Shown here: piece by piece, positions 37,019 through 46,177 of the stretch
Layout: every line of letters begins with the position of its first letter
Numbering within the stretch: the stretch's first letter is position 1
Assembly: GCF_014635245.1 (NCBI RefSeq)
Contig: NZ_BMCP01000006.1
Location: 1-64,000, forward strand
DNA length: 64,000 nt
Direction: 5' to 3'
From: Agaricicola taiwanensis
GTDB taxonomy: Bacteria > Pseudomonadota > Alphaproteobacteria > Rhizobiales > Methylopilaceae
The notes under the pieces: generated by a model
What the model was told of the DNA's origin: nothing
Databases searched by the model: none
Seen by the model: only the letters and a program-made list of their open reading frames with translations
Program-made: the position numbers and the translations under genes

Positions 37019-38050
37019 ATGGTTCTCCTTGCTGTCGATAATGTCTCCAAGAGCTTTGGCAAGCACCAGGCGCTTCGGGACGTGAGCCTGACGATCGAAC
37101 CGGGAGAGTTCGTCTCGCTGCTGGGCCCTTCGGGCTGCGGCAAGACGACTCTCCTCAGGATGATCGCCGGTTTCCTTCAGGTAAATCGGGGAACCATCAC
37201 CATCGAGGGGCAGGACATCACGCACCTGCCCCCGCACAAACGGCCGCTCAACACGGTCTTCCAGAACTACGCCCTCTTCCCGCACCTGAGCGTGCTGGAG
37301 AACGTGGCCTACGGGCCCCGGCGGGCGGGCGTCTCCAAGGCCGAAGCGGCCAGCCGCGCGCGTGAAGCCCTGGACCTCGTGGGACTTAGCGACTTCTCGT
37401 CCCGCTATCCGCGCCAGATGTCAGGCGGGCAGCAGCAGCGCGTGGCGCTTGCCCGCGCCATCGTCAACAAGCCGAAGCTTCTGCTTCTGGACGAGCCCCT
37501 GAGCGCGCTCGACCTGCAATTGCGCAAGCGCATGCAGATCGAGCTGAAAGAGATCCAGGAGAAGATCGGCGTCGCCTTCGTCTTCGTCACCCATGACCAG
37601 GAAGAGGCCATGGCCATGTCCGACCGGATCGCCGTCATGAGCGGCGGCCGCATCGAACAGGTCGACATTGCCACCAACGTCTATGCCCGGCCCGCCACGC
37701 GCTTCGTGGCCGATTTCATCGGCGAGGCAAGCCTTCTTCCCGTGGAGCGGCAGACGCTGCGCGTGCTGCCCGAGGGCAGCACGGGTGACGCCATGGCCGT
37801 GGTCCGCCCCGAACACGTCAGCGTCCTCGCAAGCCCGCCCGCGGTTCGCGACGGCCAGCTCACGCTCGACGGCCGCATCGAGACCATCGTCGGCATCGGC
37901 GGCGCGACCACCATCTATGTGCGTGCCGAAGGCCACCTCATCCTGGCGCGCCGTCTGGGCCTCGCCGGCTCCGATCTTTCGGAAGGCCAGCCCGTCACGG
38001 TCGCCTTCGACCGCGAGGCGGTCCACCTCATCGACGGCGCGGCGTCATGA
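37019..38050 (+). CDS. ABC transporter ATP-binding protein, PotA type
   Basis: A 343-aa ATPase with Walker A GPSGCGKTTLLRMIAGF, the Q-loop NTVFQNYALFPHLSVLENV, the signature [16 protein letters not shown], Walker B LLLDEPLSALDLQLR and the switch His in VTHDQEEAM. A C-terminal TOBE-like domain begins at about residue 265. It is in the operon with the binding protein 18 nt before it. Confidence 0.92.
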   Translation: MVLLAVDNVSKSFGKHQALRDVSLTIEPGEFVSLLGPSGCGKTTLLRMIAGFLQVNRGTITIEGQDITHLPPHKRPLNTVFQNYALFPHLSVLENVAYGPRRAGVSKAEAASRAREALDLVGLSDFSSRYPRQMSGGQQQRVALARAIVNKPKLLLLDEPLSALDLQLRKRMQIELKEIQEKIGVAFVFVTHDQEEAMAMSDRIAVMSGGRIEQVDIATNVYARPATRFVADFIGEASLLPVERQTLRVLPEGSTGDAMAVVRPEHVSVLASPPAVRDGQLTLDGRIETIVGIGGATTIYVRAEGHLILARRLGLAGSDLSEGQPVTVAFDREAVHLIDGAAS

Positions 38051-38877
38051 GCACCTCGCGCATCGCGGTCCTGGGCCTCGTCGCGCTGCCGGCGGCCTTC
38101 TTCGCCGCCTTCTTCCTCGTACCGCTGGCAACCGTGCTCATCGCCAGCATCATGAAGGACGGCAGCCTCACAGCCGCCAACTACACCCGCATCCTCTTCG
38201 ACACCTACCATTGGGAAGTACTGGCGACGACCTTCCGGCTCGGCCTTCTCACCACCGTGATCTGTATCCTGCTGGGCTATCCGCTGGCCTGGTATCTGGT
38301 GCGCATGGTGCGCTGGAAGGCCTGGCGGCGCATCTGCGTCATCCTGCTCATCCTGCCGCTCTTTACATCAAACATCGTGCGCTCCTTCGGCTGGATGGTG
38401 CTGCTCGGCCGCAACGGCCTCGTCAACGAGAGCATGGAAGGCCTTGGCCTCATCGAACGGCCCATCCGCTTTCTCGGCACCGAGACCGGCATCCTGATCG
38501 GTCTCGTCTACATCCTGCTGCCCTTCGTGGTGCTGACCATCGGCAACGCACTGGCACGGGTCGACCGTTCGGTCGAGCACGCCTCCGCCGATCTTGGTGC
38601 AAGCCCGGCCTCGACCTTCTGGCATGTGACCTTTCCCCTGAGCATCCCGGGCGTGGTCTCGGGCGCCATCATGGTCTTCGCTCTCGCCGTCAGCGCCTAT
38701 GTGACTCCTGCCCTCCTCTCCGGCGGCCGCGTCACCGTGCTCGCCATGCTGATCTTCCAGCAATATTCCAGCGTCTTCGATTTCAACTACGGCGGCGCGC
38801 TGGCCATCACGCTTCTTGCCTTCACCCTGGCGATGATCGCGGCGGCCTCGCTTGTTTCGCGGCTGGGAGCGCGCTGA
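38047..38877 (+). CDS. ABC transporter permease, PotB type
   Basis: A 276-aa inner-membrane permease with six predicted helices and the EAA loop (EHASADLGASPASTFWHVTF). It overlaps the ATPase gene by 4 nt (ATGA) and is followed by the second permease after 3 nt. Confidence 0.9.
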   Translation: MSTSRIAVLGLVALPAAFFAAFFLVPLATVLIASIMKDGSLTAANYTRILFDTYHWEVLATTFRLGLLTTVICILLGYPLAWYLVRMVRWKAWRRICVILLILPLFTSNIVRSFGWMVLLGRNGLVNESMEGLGLIERPIRFLGTETGILIGLVYILLPFVVLTIGNALARVDRSVEHASADLGASPASTFWHVTFPLSIPGVVSGAIMVFALAVSAYVTPALLSGGRVTVLAMLIFQQYSSVFDFNYGGALAITLLAFTLAMIAAASLVSRLGAR

Positions 38878-38880
38878 GCC

Positions 38881-39669
38881 ATGGCGATCCGTGTCCTCGT
38901 CCGCCTCGTCTCGCTCCTCACCATGGCCTTCCTGGTGCTGCCGCTGGTGGTGATCATCGGCGCCTCGCTGACCACGAGCAAATTCCTCGCCTTCCCGCCG
39001 GAGGGACTGACGCTGCGCTGGTATGAAGTCGTCATTTCCGACCCGACCTATGTCGCCTCCTTCGTCACCAGCACCCTCCTGGCGGCAGCGGCGACCCTGG
39101 TGGCGCTGCTGCTGGCCCTGCCGGCCGCCATCGCCATTGCCCGCTTCGACTTTCCGGGCAAGGCGACCTTCTCCGGCATTCTGCTGTCGCCGCTCGTCCT
39201 GCCGCATCTGGTGCTGGGCGCGGCCCTCCTGCAGTTCGGCGCGCCGCTCGGCCTCACCCGCAACTTCACCGCGCTGCTGGTGGGCCATGTGGTCATCATC
39301 ACGCCCTTCATCCTGCGCACCGTGCTGCCGCTCCTCACACAGGATCAGCGCTCGCTGGAGGAAGCCTCGCGCGATCTCGGCGCCGGGCCATTCGAAACCT
39401 TCTTCCTGGTGACGCTGCCGCAGATCCGCTCCGGCGTCGTCTCCGGCGCGATCTTCGCCTTCATCACCTCCTTCATCAATGTGGAGCTCTCGATCTTCAA
39501 CACGACGGGCGAGCTCAACACCATCCCCGTCCAGCTCTTCAACTACGTGCAGTATTCGATCGACCCGTCGATCGCCGCCGTCTCGGCCGCGACCATCCTT
39601 GCCGCCGTCGCCGCCATCATCGTCATCGACCTCACAATCGGCCTCGACTTCCTCTCAGACAACGACTGA
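38881..39669 (+). CDS. ABC transporter permease, PotC type
   Basis: A 262-aa inner-membrane permease with six helices and the EAA loop (EEASRDLGAGPFETFFLVTL). It completes the transporter with the PotB-like subunit. The racemase-family gene begins 25 nt downstream. Confidence 0.9.
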   Translation: MAIRVLVRLVSLLTMAFLVLPLVVIIGASLTTSKFLAFPPEGLTLRWYEVVISDPTYVASFVTSTLLAAAATLVALLLALPAAIAIARFDFPGKATFSGILLSPLVLPHLVLGAALLQFGAPLGLTRNFTALLVGHVVIITPFILRTVLPLLTQDQRSLEEASRDLGAGPFETFFLVTLPQIRSGVVSGAIFAFITSFINVELSIFNTTGELNTIPVQLFNYVQYSIDPSIAAVSAATILAAVAAIIVIDLTIGLDFLSDND

Positions 39670-39694
39670 CAGGCCTGACCCCAGGAGCAATGCC

Positions 39695-40708
39695 ATGCGC
39701 ATTCAGGATACTTTCGACGTCATCTACACCCACACCGAGGGCGAACCGCTCTGCATCATCCACTCCGGCATCCCCTATCCCGCCGGCTCCTCCATCCTGG
39801 AAAAGCGCCAGTTCCTGGAGGAAAACTACGACTGGCTGCGCAAGGCGCTGATGCGCGAGCCGCGCGGCCACACCGACATGTTCGGCGTGTTCCTCACGCC
39901 TCCGTCGAGCCCGGACTATGACGCCGGCCTGATCTACATCGACGGCACGGAATATTCCCACATGTGCGGCCATGGCACGATCGCGGTGGCCATGGCCATG
40001 GTGACCCATGGTTTCGTGCGCCGCAGCGACAGCGGCATCACCAAGATCCGGTTCGAGACCACCGCCGGCCTCGTGGTGGCGGAAGTCGCCACCGAAGGCG
40101 AGGAGGTTCTCTGGACTCGGTTTGAGAACGTTCCCGCCTATGTGGCTGAACAGGATGTGGAATTCGAGCTTCCGACCTATGGCAAGCTGAAGGCCGATCT
40201 CGCCTGGGGCGGCAACTATTTCGGCATCATCGATCTCACCGGTTCCAAGCTCCGCATCTCGCCGGAGAACGGCAGCGAGCTCTCGCGCATGGGCATCATC
40301 GCCCGCGAGGAGCTGAAGAAGAAGATGCACGTCCAGCACCCCACCCAGGGCCACATCAACAACCTCAACTTCGTCACCTTCTGGCACGAGCCGACCATCG
40401 AGGGCGCCTTCTACAAGAACGTGCATGTCTTCAGCGCCGGCCAGCTCGATCGTTCGCCCGGCGGCACCGGCACCTCGGCCATGATGGCCATGTTCGAGGC
40501 ACGCGGTAAGCTGAAGCTCAACCAGCCGATCCGCTCCGAAGGCCTTCTCGGCAGCGGCACCTTCGAGGGCTGCCTCATCGGCGAGACCACGCTCGGCAAC
40601 GTCCGCGCCGTGCGCCCCACCGTGAAGGGCACCGCCGGCCTCCTCGGCACCGCCCGCTGGACCATCGACCGCAAGGACCCCATCGGCGCCGGCTTCCTGG
40701 TGCTCTGA
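39695..40708 (+). CDS. Proline racemase-family enzyme lacking the second catalytic cysteine
   Basis: A 337-aa member of the proline racemase / hydroxyproline epimerase / trans-3-hydroxyproline dehydratase family. The first cysteine is present (SHMCGHGTIAVAMAM, Cys91). At the place of the second cysteine the sequence reads DRSPGGTGTSA, so residue 256 is Gly instead of Cys (epimerase) or Thr (dehydratase). Racemisation by a two-base mechanism is therefore unlikely. A dehydratase or another reaction on a proline-like ligand is my inference. Being last in the transporter operon ties it to the imported substrate. The ATG at 39695 follows AGGAG. Confidence 0.85.
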   Translation: MRIQDTFDVIYTHTEGEPLCIIHSGIPYPAGSSILEKRQFLEENYDWLRKALMREPRGHTDMFGVFLTPPSSPDYDAGLIYIDGTEYSHMCGHGTIAVAMAMVTHGFVRRSDSGITKIRFETTAGLVVAEVATEGEEVLWTRFENVPAYVAEQDVEFELPTYGKLKADLAWGGNYFGIIDLTGSKLRISPENGSELSRMGIIAREELKKKMHVQHPTQGHINNLNFVTFWHEPTIEGAFYKNVHVFSAGQLDRSPGGTGTSAMMAMFEARGKLKLNQPIRSEGLLGSGTFEGCLIGETTLGNVRAVRPTVKGTAGLLGTARWTIDRKDPIGAGFLVL

Positions 40709-40727
40709 TCCCCTCTGAGGTCCCCCG

Positions 40728-40758
40728 GCTGTTCCTCCGCCACAACCGGAGGAACAGC
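40728..40758. terminator. Perfect 12-bp stem-loop after the transporter operon
   Basis: GCTGTTCCTCCG and CGGAGGAACAGC pair perfectly with a 7-nt loop, 20 nt past the stop of the racemase-family gene. No T run follows, so it may act as a weak or Rho-assisted end, or protect the mRNA 3' end. Confidence 0.5.
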
Positions 40759-40808
40759 TCCCGGTCATGCGGGGTTTCTCCTTTCGCAAAGCTTGAGGAG
40801 GCCCCCGC

Positions 40809-41657
40809 GTGACCGGACCAAAGCTCGAACATGTCGCAAGGCTCGGCTATGCCGCGCGCGGCGCCGTCTACTGCCTTGTCGGCGGCCTCGCGCTCATGGC
40901 GGCCATCGGCTCCGGCGGTGATGCCGGCGGCAATCAAAGCGCCCTCCAAAGCCTCCTCAGCCAGCCCCTGGGTTGGGTACTCCTGGGCATCATCGCCATC
41001 GGCCTCGCCTGCCACGCCTTCTGGCGCTTTGTTGAATCCCTCACCGACGCCGACCATCGCGGCACCTCGGCCAAAGCGCTGGCGGTGCGCGGCGCCCATC
41101 TCATCAGCGGCGTGGCCTCGGCAGGTCTCGCCATCTCGGCGGCCAGCATGGCCCTGGGCCGCGCCGCCGCCTCCGGTGGCGGCGACAACCAGGCGGCGCA
41201 GGACTGGACGGCCTGGCTTCTCTCCCAGCCCTTCGGCCAGATCCTCACCGGCATTGTCGGCGCGGCGGTGATCGCCGCAGGTTTTGTTTTCGTCGGCAAG
41301 GGCTGGCGCGGCGATGTCACCAAACACCTGAAGATGACCGACGCCATCTGCCGCTGGGCCGTGCCGCTGGGCCGCCTCGGCTATGCCGCCCGTGGCGTCG
41401 TCTTTTTCATCATCGGCGGCTTCCTCATCATGGCCGCCATCCGCGCCAGCTCCGCCGAAGCCAAGGGCCTCGGCGGCGCGCTGGACACGCTGCGCGAGCA
41501 GCCCTACGGCTGGGTGCTGCTCGCCCTAACGGCAGCCGGTTTCATCGCCTTCGGCCTCTTCGGCATCGCCCAGGCGCGCTACCGGCATATTGATGCACCT
41601 GACGCAGGCGACATGAAGCGCGCGGCGACCCGGCATGTCGGGGCGTTGCGCTCCTGA
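40809..41657 (+). CDS. DUF1206 membrane protein
   Basis: A 282-aa membrane protein made of three similar two-helix DUF1206 units, opening with LARLGYAARGAVYCLVGGLALM, ISGVASAGLAISAASMALG and GRLGYAARGVVFFIIGGFLI. Its function is not known. The GTG start at 40809 has GAGGAGG eight bases before it. The 3' third is duplicated as a decayed copy at 45061-45345. Confidence 0.85.
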   Translation: MTGPKLEHVARLGYAARGAVYCLVGGLALMAAIGSGGDAGGNQSALQSLLSQPLGWVLLGIIAIGLACHAFWRFVESLTDADHRGTSAKALAVRGAHLISGVASAGLAISAASMALGRAAASGGGDNQAAQDWTAWLLSQPFGQILTGIVGAAVIAAGFVFVGKGWRGDVTKHLKMTDAICRWAVPLGRLGYAARGVVFFIIGGFLIMAAIRASSAEAKGLGGALDTLREQPYGWVLLALTAAGFIAFGLFGIAQARYRHIDAPDAGDMKRAATRHVGALRS

Positions 41658-41736
41658 GGGAAAAGCGGTCGGGCGCTCCGTTCGGCGACAACTAAGCGGC
41701 AGTACCCTGCCTACCGGACAACGGCGCGGGAAACCC

Positions 41737-42342
41737 TCACCTCACCTCGTAATGGATGGGCTTGAAGGTCCCGCCATTGCTTGCAGGCGCCGAGCACGCG
41801 GTCAGGCCCACCACCAGGTCCATATGCGCCTTGAACACGATGCGGTCGCCGGCCTTGCTCAAGGGCGGAAGCACCTTGAACTTTCCCGTCGCACCGTCCA
41901 CAGGGACGTTCATGAAGCAGTTGAAGGCCACCGGGATGGCGTCTTCCTCGATGCCATAGGGCTTGAGGGCGGCCGCAAGGTTGCCATGGCAGCCCTGATG
42001 GGGCGGCTCGTTGTCATAGCACATCCGGAAGGTCGCCTCGCTGCAGGGCGTCAGCAGGAAGTCGTGCCGGCCCACCGTATCCTCGAGGATCTCGAGCATG
42101 ACGTTCGACCGGTTGGAATAGAGCTTGTCGCCGGTGGTCAGGTAGATCCGCTCGGCATAATCAAGCGTGCGTCCTGACGACAGCATCTCGCGCACATCCG
42201 CGCGGGAAATCGTCAGCAGGTCCGCCACCTGCCCGCCCAGCGCATCGATCACGGTCAGCTCCTGCCCCGCCTTCATCTCGAAGGCAACGCCACTGCGCGG
42301 CGGGATCACGGCGGTGTGGTCGCAGACCGTGGGTGCGTTCAT
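41737..42342 (-). CDS. DUF1989 protein (urea carboxylase-associated family)
   Basis: A 201-aa protein opening with the family core VIPPRSGVAFEMKAGQELTV, followed by LDYAERIYLTTGDKLYSN and FNCFMNVPVDGATGKFKV. Cys99 and Cys117-like residues (LTPCSEATFRMCYDNEPPHQ) may bind a metal. DUF1989 proteins accompany urea carboxylase or guanidine/urea genes, but no urea carboxylase is here. It overlaps the YqcI/YcgG gene by 4 nt, so they are translated together. Confidence 0.85.
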   Translation of the reverse strand: MNAPTVCDHTAVIPPRSGVAFEMKAGQELTVIDALGGQVADLLTISRADVREMLSSGRTLDYAERIYLTTGDKLYSNRSNVMLEILEDTVGRHDFLLTPCSEATFRMCYDNEPPHQGCHGNLAAALKPYGIEEDAIPVAFNCFMNVPVDGATGKFKVLPPLSKAGDRIVFKAHMDLVVGLTACSAPASNGGTFKPIHYEVR

Positions 42343-43064
42343 GTCAGGTCCTTGATCTTGGTGAGTTCTCGTGGAAGGGCCGGAGCGTCAGGGCGCGCGA
42401 AGGGGCACGTCCATTCCTCCGAAACCGCGCGGCCGCTGTATTGCCGCGCCTCCGAGATCGTGCCGTGCCGCGCCAGCATGGGGTTCGCGTCACCGGCCAG
42501 CTTGATATCGCGGTCGATGATCGCGCTGCGCAGCTTTTCGTAGCGGTTCTGGCTGCGCAAAGTTTCGAACTGGTCGTGCAGGTTGAACACCATGGTGGGA
42601 TGCGCGAAGCGCCGCGCCGGGCGGCTGGCGTTGGGGTGAAGGCCGACAACGAAGAAAGCCTCGCCGCCGAAGCTCAGCGAGAAGTGCGGATCATCCGGAT
42701 CCTGGCTCACCCGGGGGTCATGCTTCTGCCCGCGCCAGACATCCTTGTCGGCCAGCGACTGGATGCGTTCCCAAAGCCCCCGCTCGAAGTCCTTCTCGCT
42801 CAGATCGAGCGGCCCTTCGAAGACGACGGCAAAGCTGGTGAAGAGCGTCGGGTCCTGCGCGTAGCGCCAGGCAAAGCGCATCAGATGGTCCTGGATCTCC
42901 ACATCATTCCAGGCGCTGTCGATGCTGCGCGCCGTATAGACGGTCAGCGCGCCCTTCTGCACGGCGGATTTGGCGCCGACACAGGGAAAGTCCTGGCCAA
43001 GAATGAAGTCTCTTAAGTCTGCTTCCAAGGCAGGCATTGAGGCGCTGTCAGGTCTGATCGGCAT
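42339..43064 (-). CDS. YqcI/YcgG family protein, GntA-like putative heme N-hydroxylase
   Basis: A 241-aa protein with the family signature blocks GQDFPCVGAKSAVQKG, DDPHFSLSFGGEAFFVVGLH, ASRPARRFAHPTMVFNLHDQ and QFETLRSQNRYEKLR. From memory this family includes the heme-dependent N-hydroxylase GntA of guanitoxin synthesis, which hydroxylates a guanidine nitrogen. If that holds here, the substrate may be a guanidino compound, which fits the neighbouring urea-carboxylase-associated DUF1989 protein. The ATG at 43064 follows GGTGGAG; a GTG at 43076 is possible. Confidence 0.8.
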   Translation of the reverse strand: MPIRPDSASMPALEADLRDFILGQDFPCVGAKSAVQKGALTVYTARSIDSAWNDVEIQDHLMRFAWRYAQDPTLFTSFAVVFEGPLDLSEKDFERGLWERIQSLADKDVWRGQKHDPRVSQDPDDPHFSLSFGGEAFFVVGLHPNASRPARRFAHPTMVFNLHDQFETLRSQNRYEKLRSAIIDRDIKLAGDANPMLARHGTISEARQYSGRAVSEEWTCPFARPDAPALPRELTKIKDLT

Positions 43065-43172
43065 TCCGTACTCCACCGGGAGTCGGAAAACTCAAGATCG
43101 GCGTTGTTGTTCCGCGAGCGCGCTGCCTGGGGCCCTGCCGCCGCTGGGGCTCGCGGCCCCGACTGCTGGGCC

Positions 43173-44795
43173 TCAGCTCCGCAGTCCCGGCGCCTCCTGG
43201 CCCGTGCGCTCGACATATTCGGTATAGCCGCCGCCGAAGAGATGCGGGCCTTCAGGCGTCAGCTCAAGCACGCGGTTGGAGAGCGCCGCCAGAAAGTGGC
43301 GGTCATGGCTCACGAAAAGCATAGAGCCTTCGAAGCGCTGGAGCGCCTCGACCAGCATCTGCTTGGTGGCGATATCGAGATGGTTGGTGGGCTCGTCCAG
43401 CACCAGGAAGTTCGGCGGGTCGAACAGCATCTTCGCCATGACCAGCCGCGCCTTCTCGCCGCCTGACAGCACGCGGCACCTCTTCTCGATCTCATCGCCC
43501 GAAAAGCCGAAGCAGCCCGCCAAGGCACGCAACGAGGCCTGTCCGGCCAGCGGAAAGCTGTCTTCCAGCGACTGCAGCACCGTGCGGTCGGCGTCCAGCA
43601 GCTCCATGGCGTGCTGCGAGAAATAGCCCATCTTGACACTGGGGCCCCGCGTCACCGTGCCGGCATCGGGCTCGGACGCGCCGGCGATCAGCTTGAGCAA
43701 GGTCGACTTGCCCGCGCCGTTGACGCCCATCACGCACCAGCGCTCGCGCCGCCGCACCTGGAAGTCGAGACCGTCGTAGATGATGCGGTCGCCATAGCTT
43801 TTGTGCACGCCCTTGACCGTCGCGACGTCTTCGCCCGAACGCGGTGCCGGCTGGAACTCGAAGCGCACCGTCTGCTGGCGCTTCGGCGGCTGGACGCGCT
43901 CGATCTTGTCGAGCTTCTTGACCCGGCTCTGCACCTGCGCGGCGTGGCTGGCGCGCGCCTTGAAGCGCTCGATGAAGGCCACTTCCTTGGCCAGCATGGC
44001 CTGCTGGCGCTCGAACTGCGCCTGCTGCTGCGCCTCGGCAATGGCGCGCTGCTGGCGATAGAACTCGTAGTTGCCTGAATAGGACGTCAGCGCGCCGCCG
44101 TCGATCTCGACGATCTTGTTGATGACGCGGTCCATGAATTCGCGATCGTGCGAGGTCATCAGCAGGGCGCCGTCGAAGCCTTTGAGGAAGCCTTCGAGCC
44201 AGATCAGACTCTCAAGATCGAGATGGTTGGACGGCTCGTCCAGCAGCATGATATCGGGGCGCATCAGCAGGATCTTCGCCAGCGCCACACGCATCTTCCA
44301 GCCGCCGGACAGCTTGGCCACATCGCCATCCATCATCGCCTGGCTGAAGCCGAGGCCATCAAGCACTTCGCGGGCACGCCCATCCAGCGCATAGCCGTCG
44401 AGTTCGTCGTAGCGGCCCTGCACCTCGCCGTAGCGGGTGATGATCTCGTCCATCTCGTCGGCGCGATCAGGATCGGCCATGGCCGTTTCCAGCTCCGCCA
44501 TCTCGGCGGCCAGGGCGCCGATCGGTCCAACGCCGTCCATGACCTCGACCACCGCGCTGCGTCCCGCCATGTCGCCGACATCCTGGCTGAAGTAGCCGAT
44601 GGTCACGCCACGATCGACCGCGACCTGGCCCTCGTCAGGCATGTCCTCCCCGGTGATCATGCGAAACAGCGTCGTCTTGCCGGCACCATTGGGGCCGACA
44701 AGGCCGATCTTCTCGCCCCGCTGAAGCGCCGCCGACGCCTCGATGAAGACGATCTGGTTGCCGTTCTGCTTGCCGATGCTTTCGAGGCGGATCAT
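43173..44795 (-). CDS. ABC-F family ATPase (translation factor type)
   Basis: A 540-aa protein with two ABC domains and no membrane segment. The first has GPNGAGKTTLFRMITG and LSGGWKMRVALAKILLMRPD; the second has [17 protein letters not shown] and LSGGEKARLVMAKMLFDPPN. The linker (about residues 245-325) is Gln/Lys/Arg-rich, typical of the ribosome E-site contact. It resembles the YheS/Uup group, which relieves stalled ribosomes. The ATG at 44795 gives the family start MIRLESI; the extended frame to 44858 is not needed. Confidence 0.9.
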   Translation of the reverse strand: MIRLESIGKQNGNQIVFIEASAALQRGEKIGLVGPNGAGKTTLFRMITGEDMPDEGQVAVDRGVTIGYFSQDVGDMAGRSAVVEVMDGVGPIGALAAEMAELETAMADPDRADEMDEIITRYGEVQGRYDELDGYALDGRAREVLDGLGFSQAMMDGDVAKLSGGWKMRVALAKILLMRPDIMLLDEPSNHLDLESLIWLEGFLKGFDGALLMTSHDREFMDRVINKIVEIDGGALTSYSGNYEFYRQQRAIAEAQQQAQFERQQAMLAKEVAFIERFKARASHAAQVQSRVKKLDKIERVQPPKRQQTVRFEFQPAPRSGEDVATVKGVHKSYGDRIIYDGLDFQVRRRERWCVMGVNGAGKSTLLKLIAGASEPDAGTVTRGPSVKMGYFSQHAMELLDADRTVLQSLEDSFPLAGQASLRALAGCFGFSGDEIEKRCRVLSGGEKARLVMAKMLFDPPNFLVLDEPTNHLDIATKQMLVEALQRFEGSMLFVSHDRHFLAALSNRVLELTPEGPHLFGGGYTEYVERTGQEAPGLRS

Positions 44796-45060
44796 GCGGA
44801 ATTCCGGGTCAGTGCGATGATGGAGCCGCCTCAAACCATCCCACCCGCCGCCACGCAAGGGGCCGCAGCGTCACATGTTGGTTCTGGCGGCGAATGTTGG
44901 CCATCCAAGTCCCATTCGTTTCCAGGCTCACATTGAGCGCCGCCGCCGGACATGCGCCCATGGAGCCGAAGACCCTCAACGCCCTGATCGCCACGATTGA
45001 AAGGTCAAGCAAAACGGCAACTTCGGCTAGCCGAAGCCGTCACAGCGGAAATCTGCGGTA

Positions 45061-45345
45061 GTGACCAACGCCATCTGCCGCTGGGCCACCTCGACTATGT
45101 CACACGAGACGTCGTCTTCTTCATCATCATCGGGCGGCTTCCTCATTATGTCGATCCGCGCCAGCTCCGCCTAAGCCAAGGGCCTCAGCGGCACGCTGGA
45201 CACGCTCAGCGAGCAGCCTCACGGCTGGGTCCTGCTGGCGCTGACGGCCGCAGGCCTCTTCGGCATCGCTTAGTCCCGCTACCGCCACATCGACGCGCCT
45301 GACGCAGGCGACATGAAGCGCGCGGCGACGCGGCATGTAAGGGGG
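45061..45345 (+). pseudogene. Decayed copy of the DUF1206 3' third
   Basis: This stretch aligns with 41340-41656 of the intact DUF1206 gene (same strand, 3.7 kb away), for example CGCCATCTGCCGCTGGGCC and GACATGAAGCGCGCGGCGAC. It carries stop-creating changes (GAA to TAA near 45171 and CAG to TAG near 45271) and one roughly 12-15-base deletion. It sits at the left edge of the Vsr-Dcm island. It looks like a duplicated fragment rather than a working gene. Confidence 0.8.
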
Positions 45346-45589
45346 GCGGTCGTGAGGAGGTTGTAAGGGTGGCCGCACAACGAACGTGGAACCGTCGTCT
45401 GAGTTTCTTTCGCCTTGCATAATCTAAAATCTCATGAGGCAGCCTGGTCTCCGATCTTAGAAAAGGCGCCCAGCAGGCTTCCGATGGCCATCTTCAACGC
45501 AGCTATCATTTGTCGCCTTGGTTCTTGAGGCTATTACGAGCAGTAGCGGAATACGCACCGCGCCGAGTTTTTGTGTTACCAGGCTAGCA

Positions 45590-46012
45590 TCAACTCCGTT
45601 GAGGATGCTGAGCCAGAAAATTTGTTAGCCGATCAGACAAGAACGGGTCGCGGATCTCGCATTCCCAAACAGTCATCACGTTCCAGCCGGCCCCGGCCAG
45701 GGCCGCGACATCCCTCAAATCGCGCTGCCGATTCCCCTCGATCTTTGGCAACCAGTAGTCTTGGTGGGAGTCGGGCTTGCGTGTTCCCGTTTTGCAGTTA
45801 TGGCCATGCCAAAAGCAGCCATGCACGAAAATAGCTTTCTTCCACTTGATAAAAGCGATGTCGGGCCGCCCGGGAAGATCTGGTCTATGGAGCCGATAGC
45901 CAACGAAGCCAGCGCGTCGCAGTAGCGCCCGCACCGCGAGTTCCGGCTTGGTGTTCTTCGAGCGGATCGCTCGCATGTTGGCACTTCGCCGGTTCGGGCT
46001 GATTTTGTCCAT
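45590..46012 (-). CDS. vsr: Very short patch repair endonuclease
   Basis: A 140-aa nicking endonuclease that repairs T:G mismatches left when 5-methylcytosine deaminates at methylated sites. The family motifs are RSKNTKPELAVRALLRRAGF, PDLPGRPDIAFIKWKKAIFV, HGCFWHGHNCKTGTRKPDSH and VMTVWECEIRDP. It is divergent from the methyltransferase gene with 165 nt between, where their promoters must lie. In this setting it may act as repair partner or as nuclease of the unit. Confidence 0.94.
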   Translation of the reverse strand: MDKISPNRRSANMRAIRSKNTKPELAVRALLRRAGFVGYRLHRPDLPGRPDIAFIKWKKAIFVHGCFWHGHNCKTGTRKPDSHQDYWLPKIEGNRQRDLRDVAALAGAGWNVMTVWECEIRDPFLSDRLTNFLAQHPQRS

Positions 46013-46177
46013 AATAGCTAACGTTGGCGCGCTGTTTCTAGTTCACGGGTTGGACCCGCCGGGGGCGCGATCTTTGTCCAACCTTGTGCAGACCTGAAAT
46101 GAACAGCCCTCACCTTTTGTTGGCGTTCCTGCAATAATTCGGCTAGTTAATCGTCGAGCATCGAGTCTGGAACAGGG

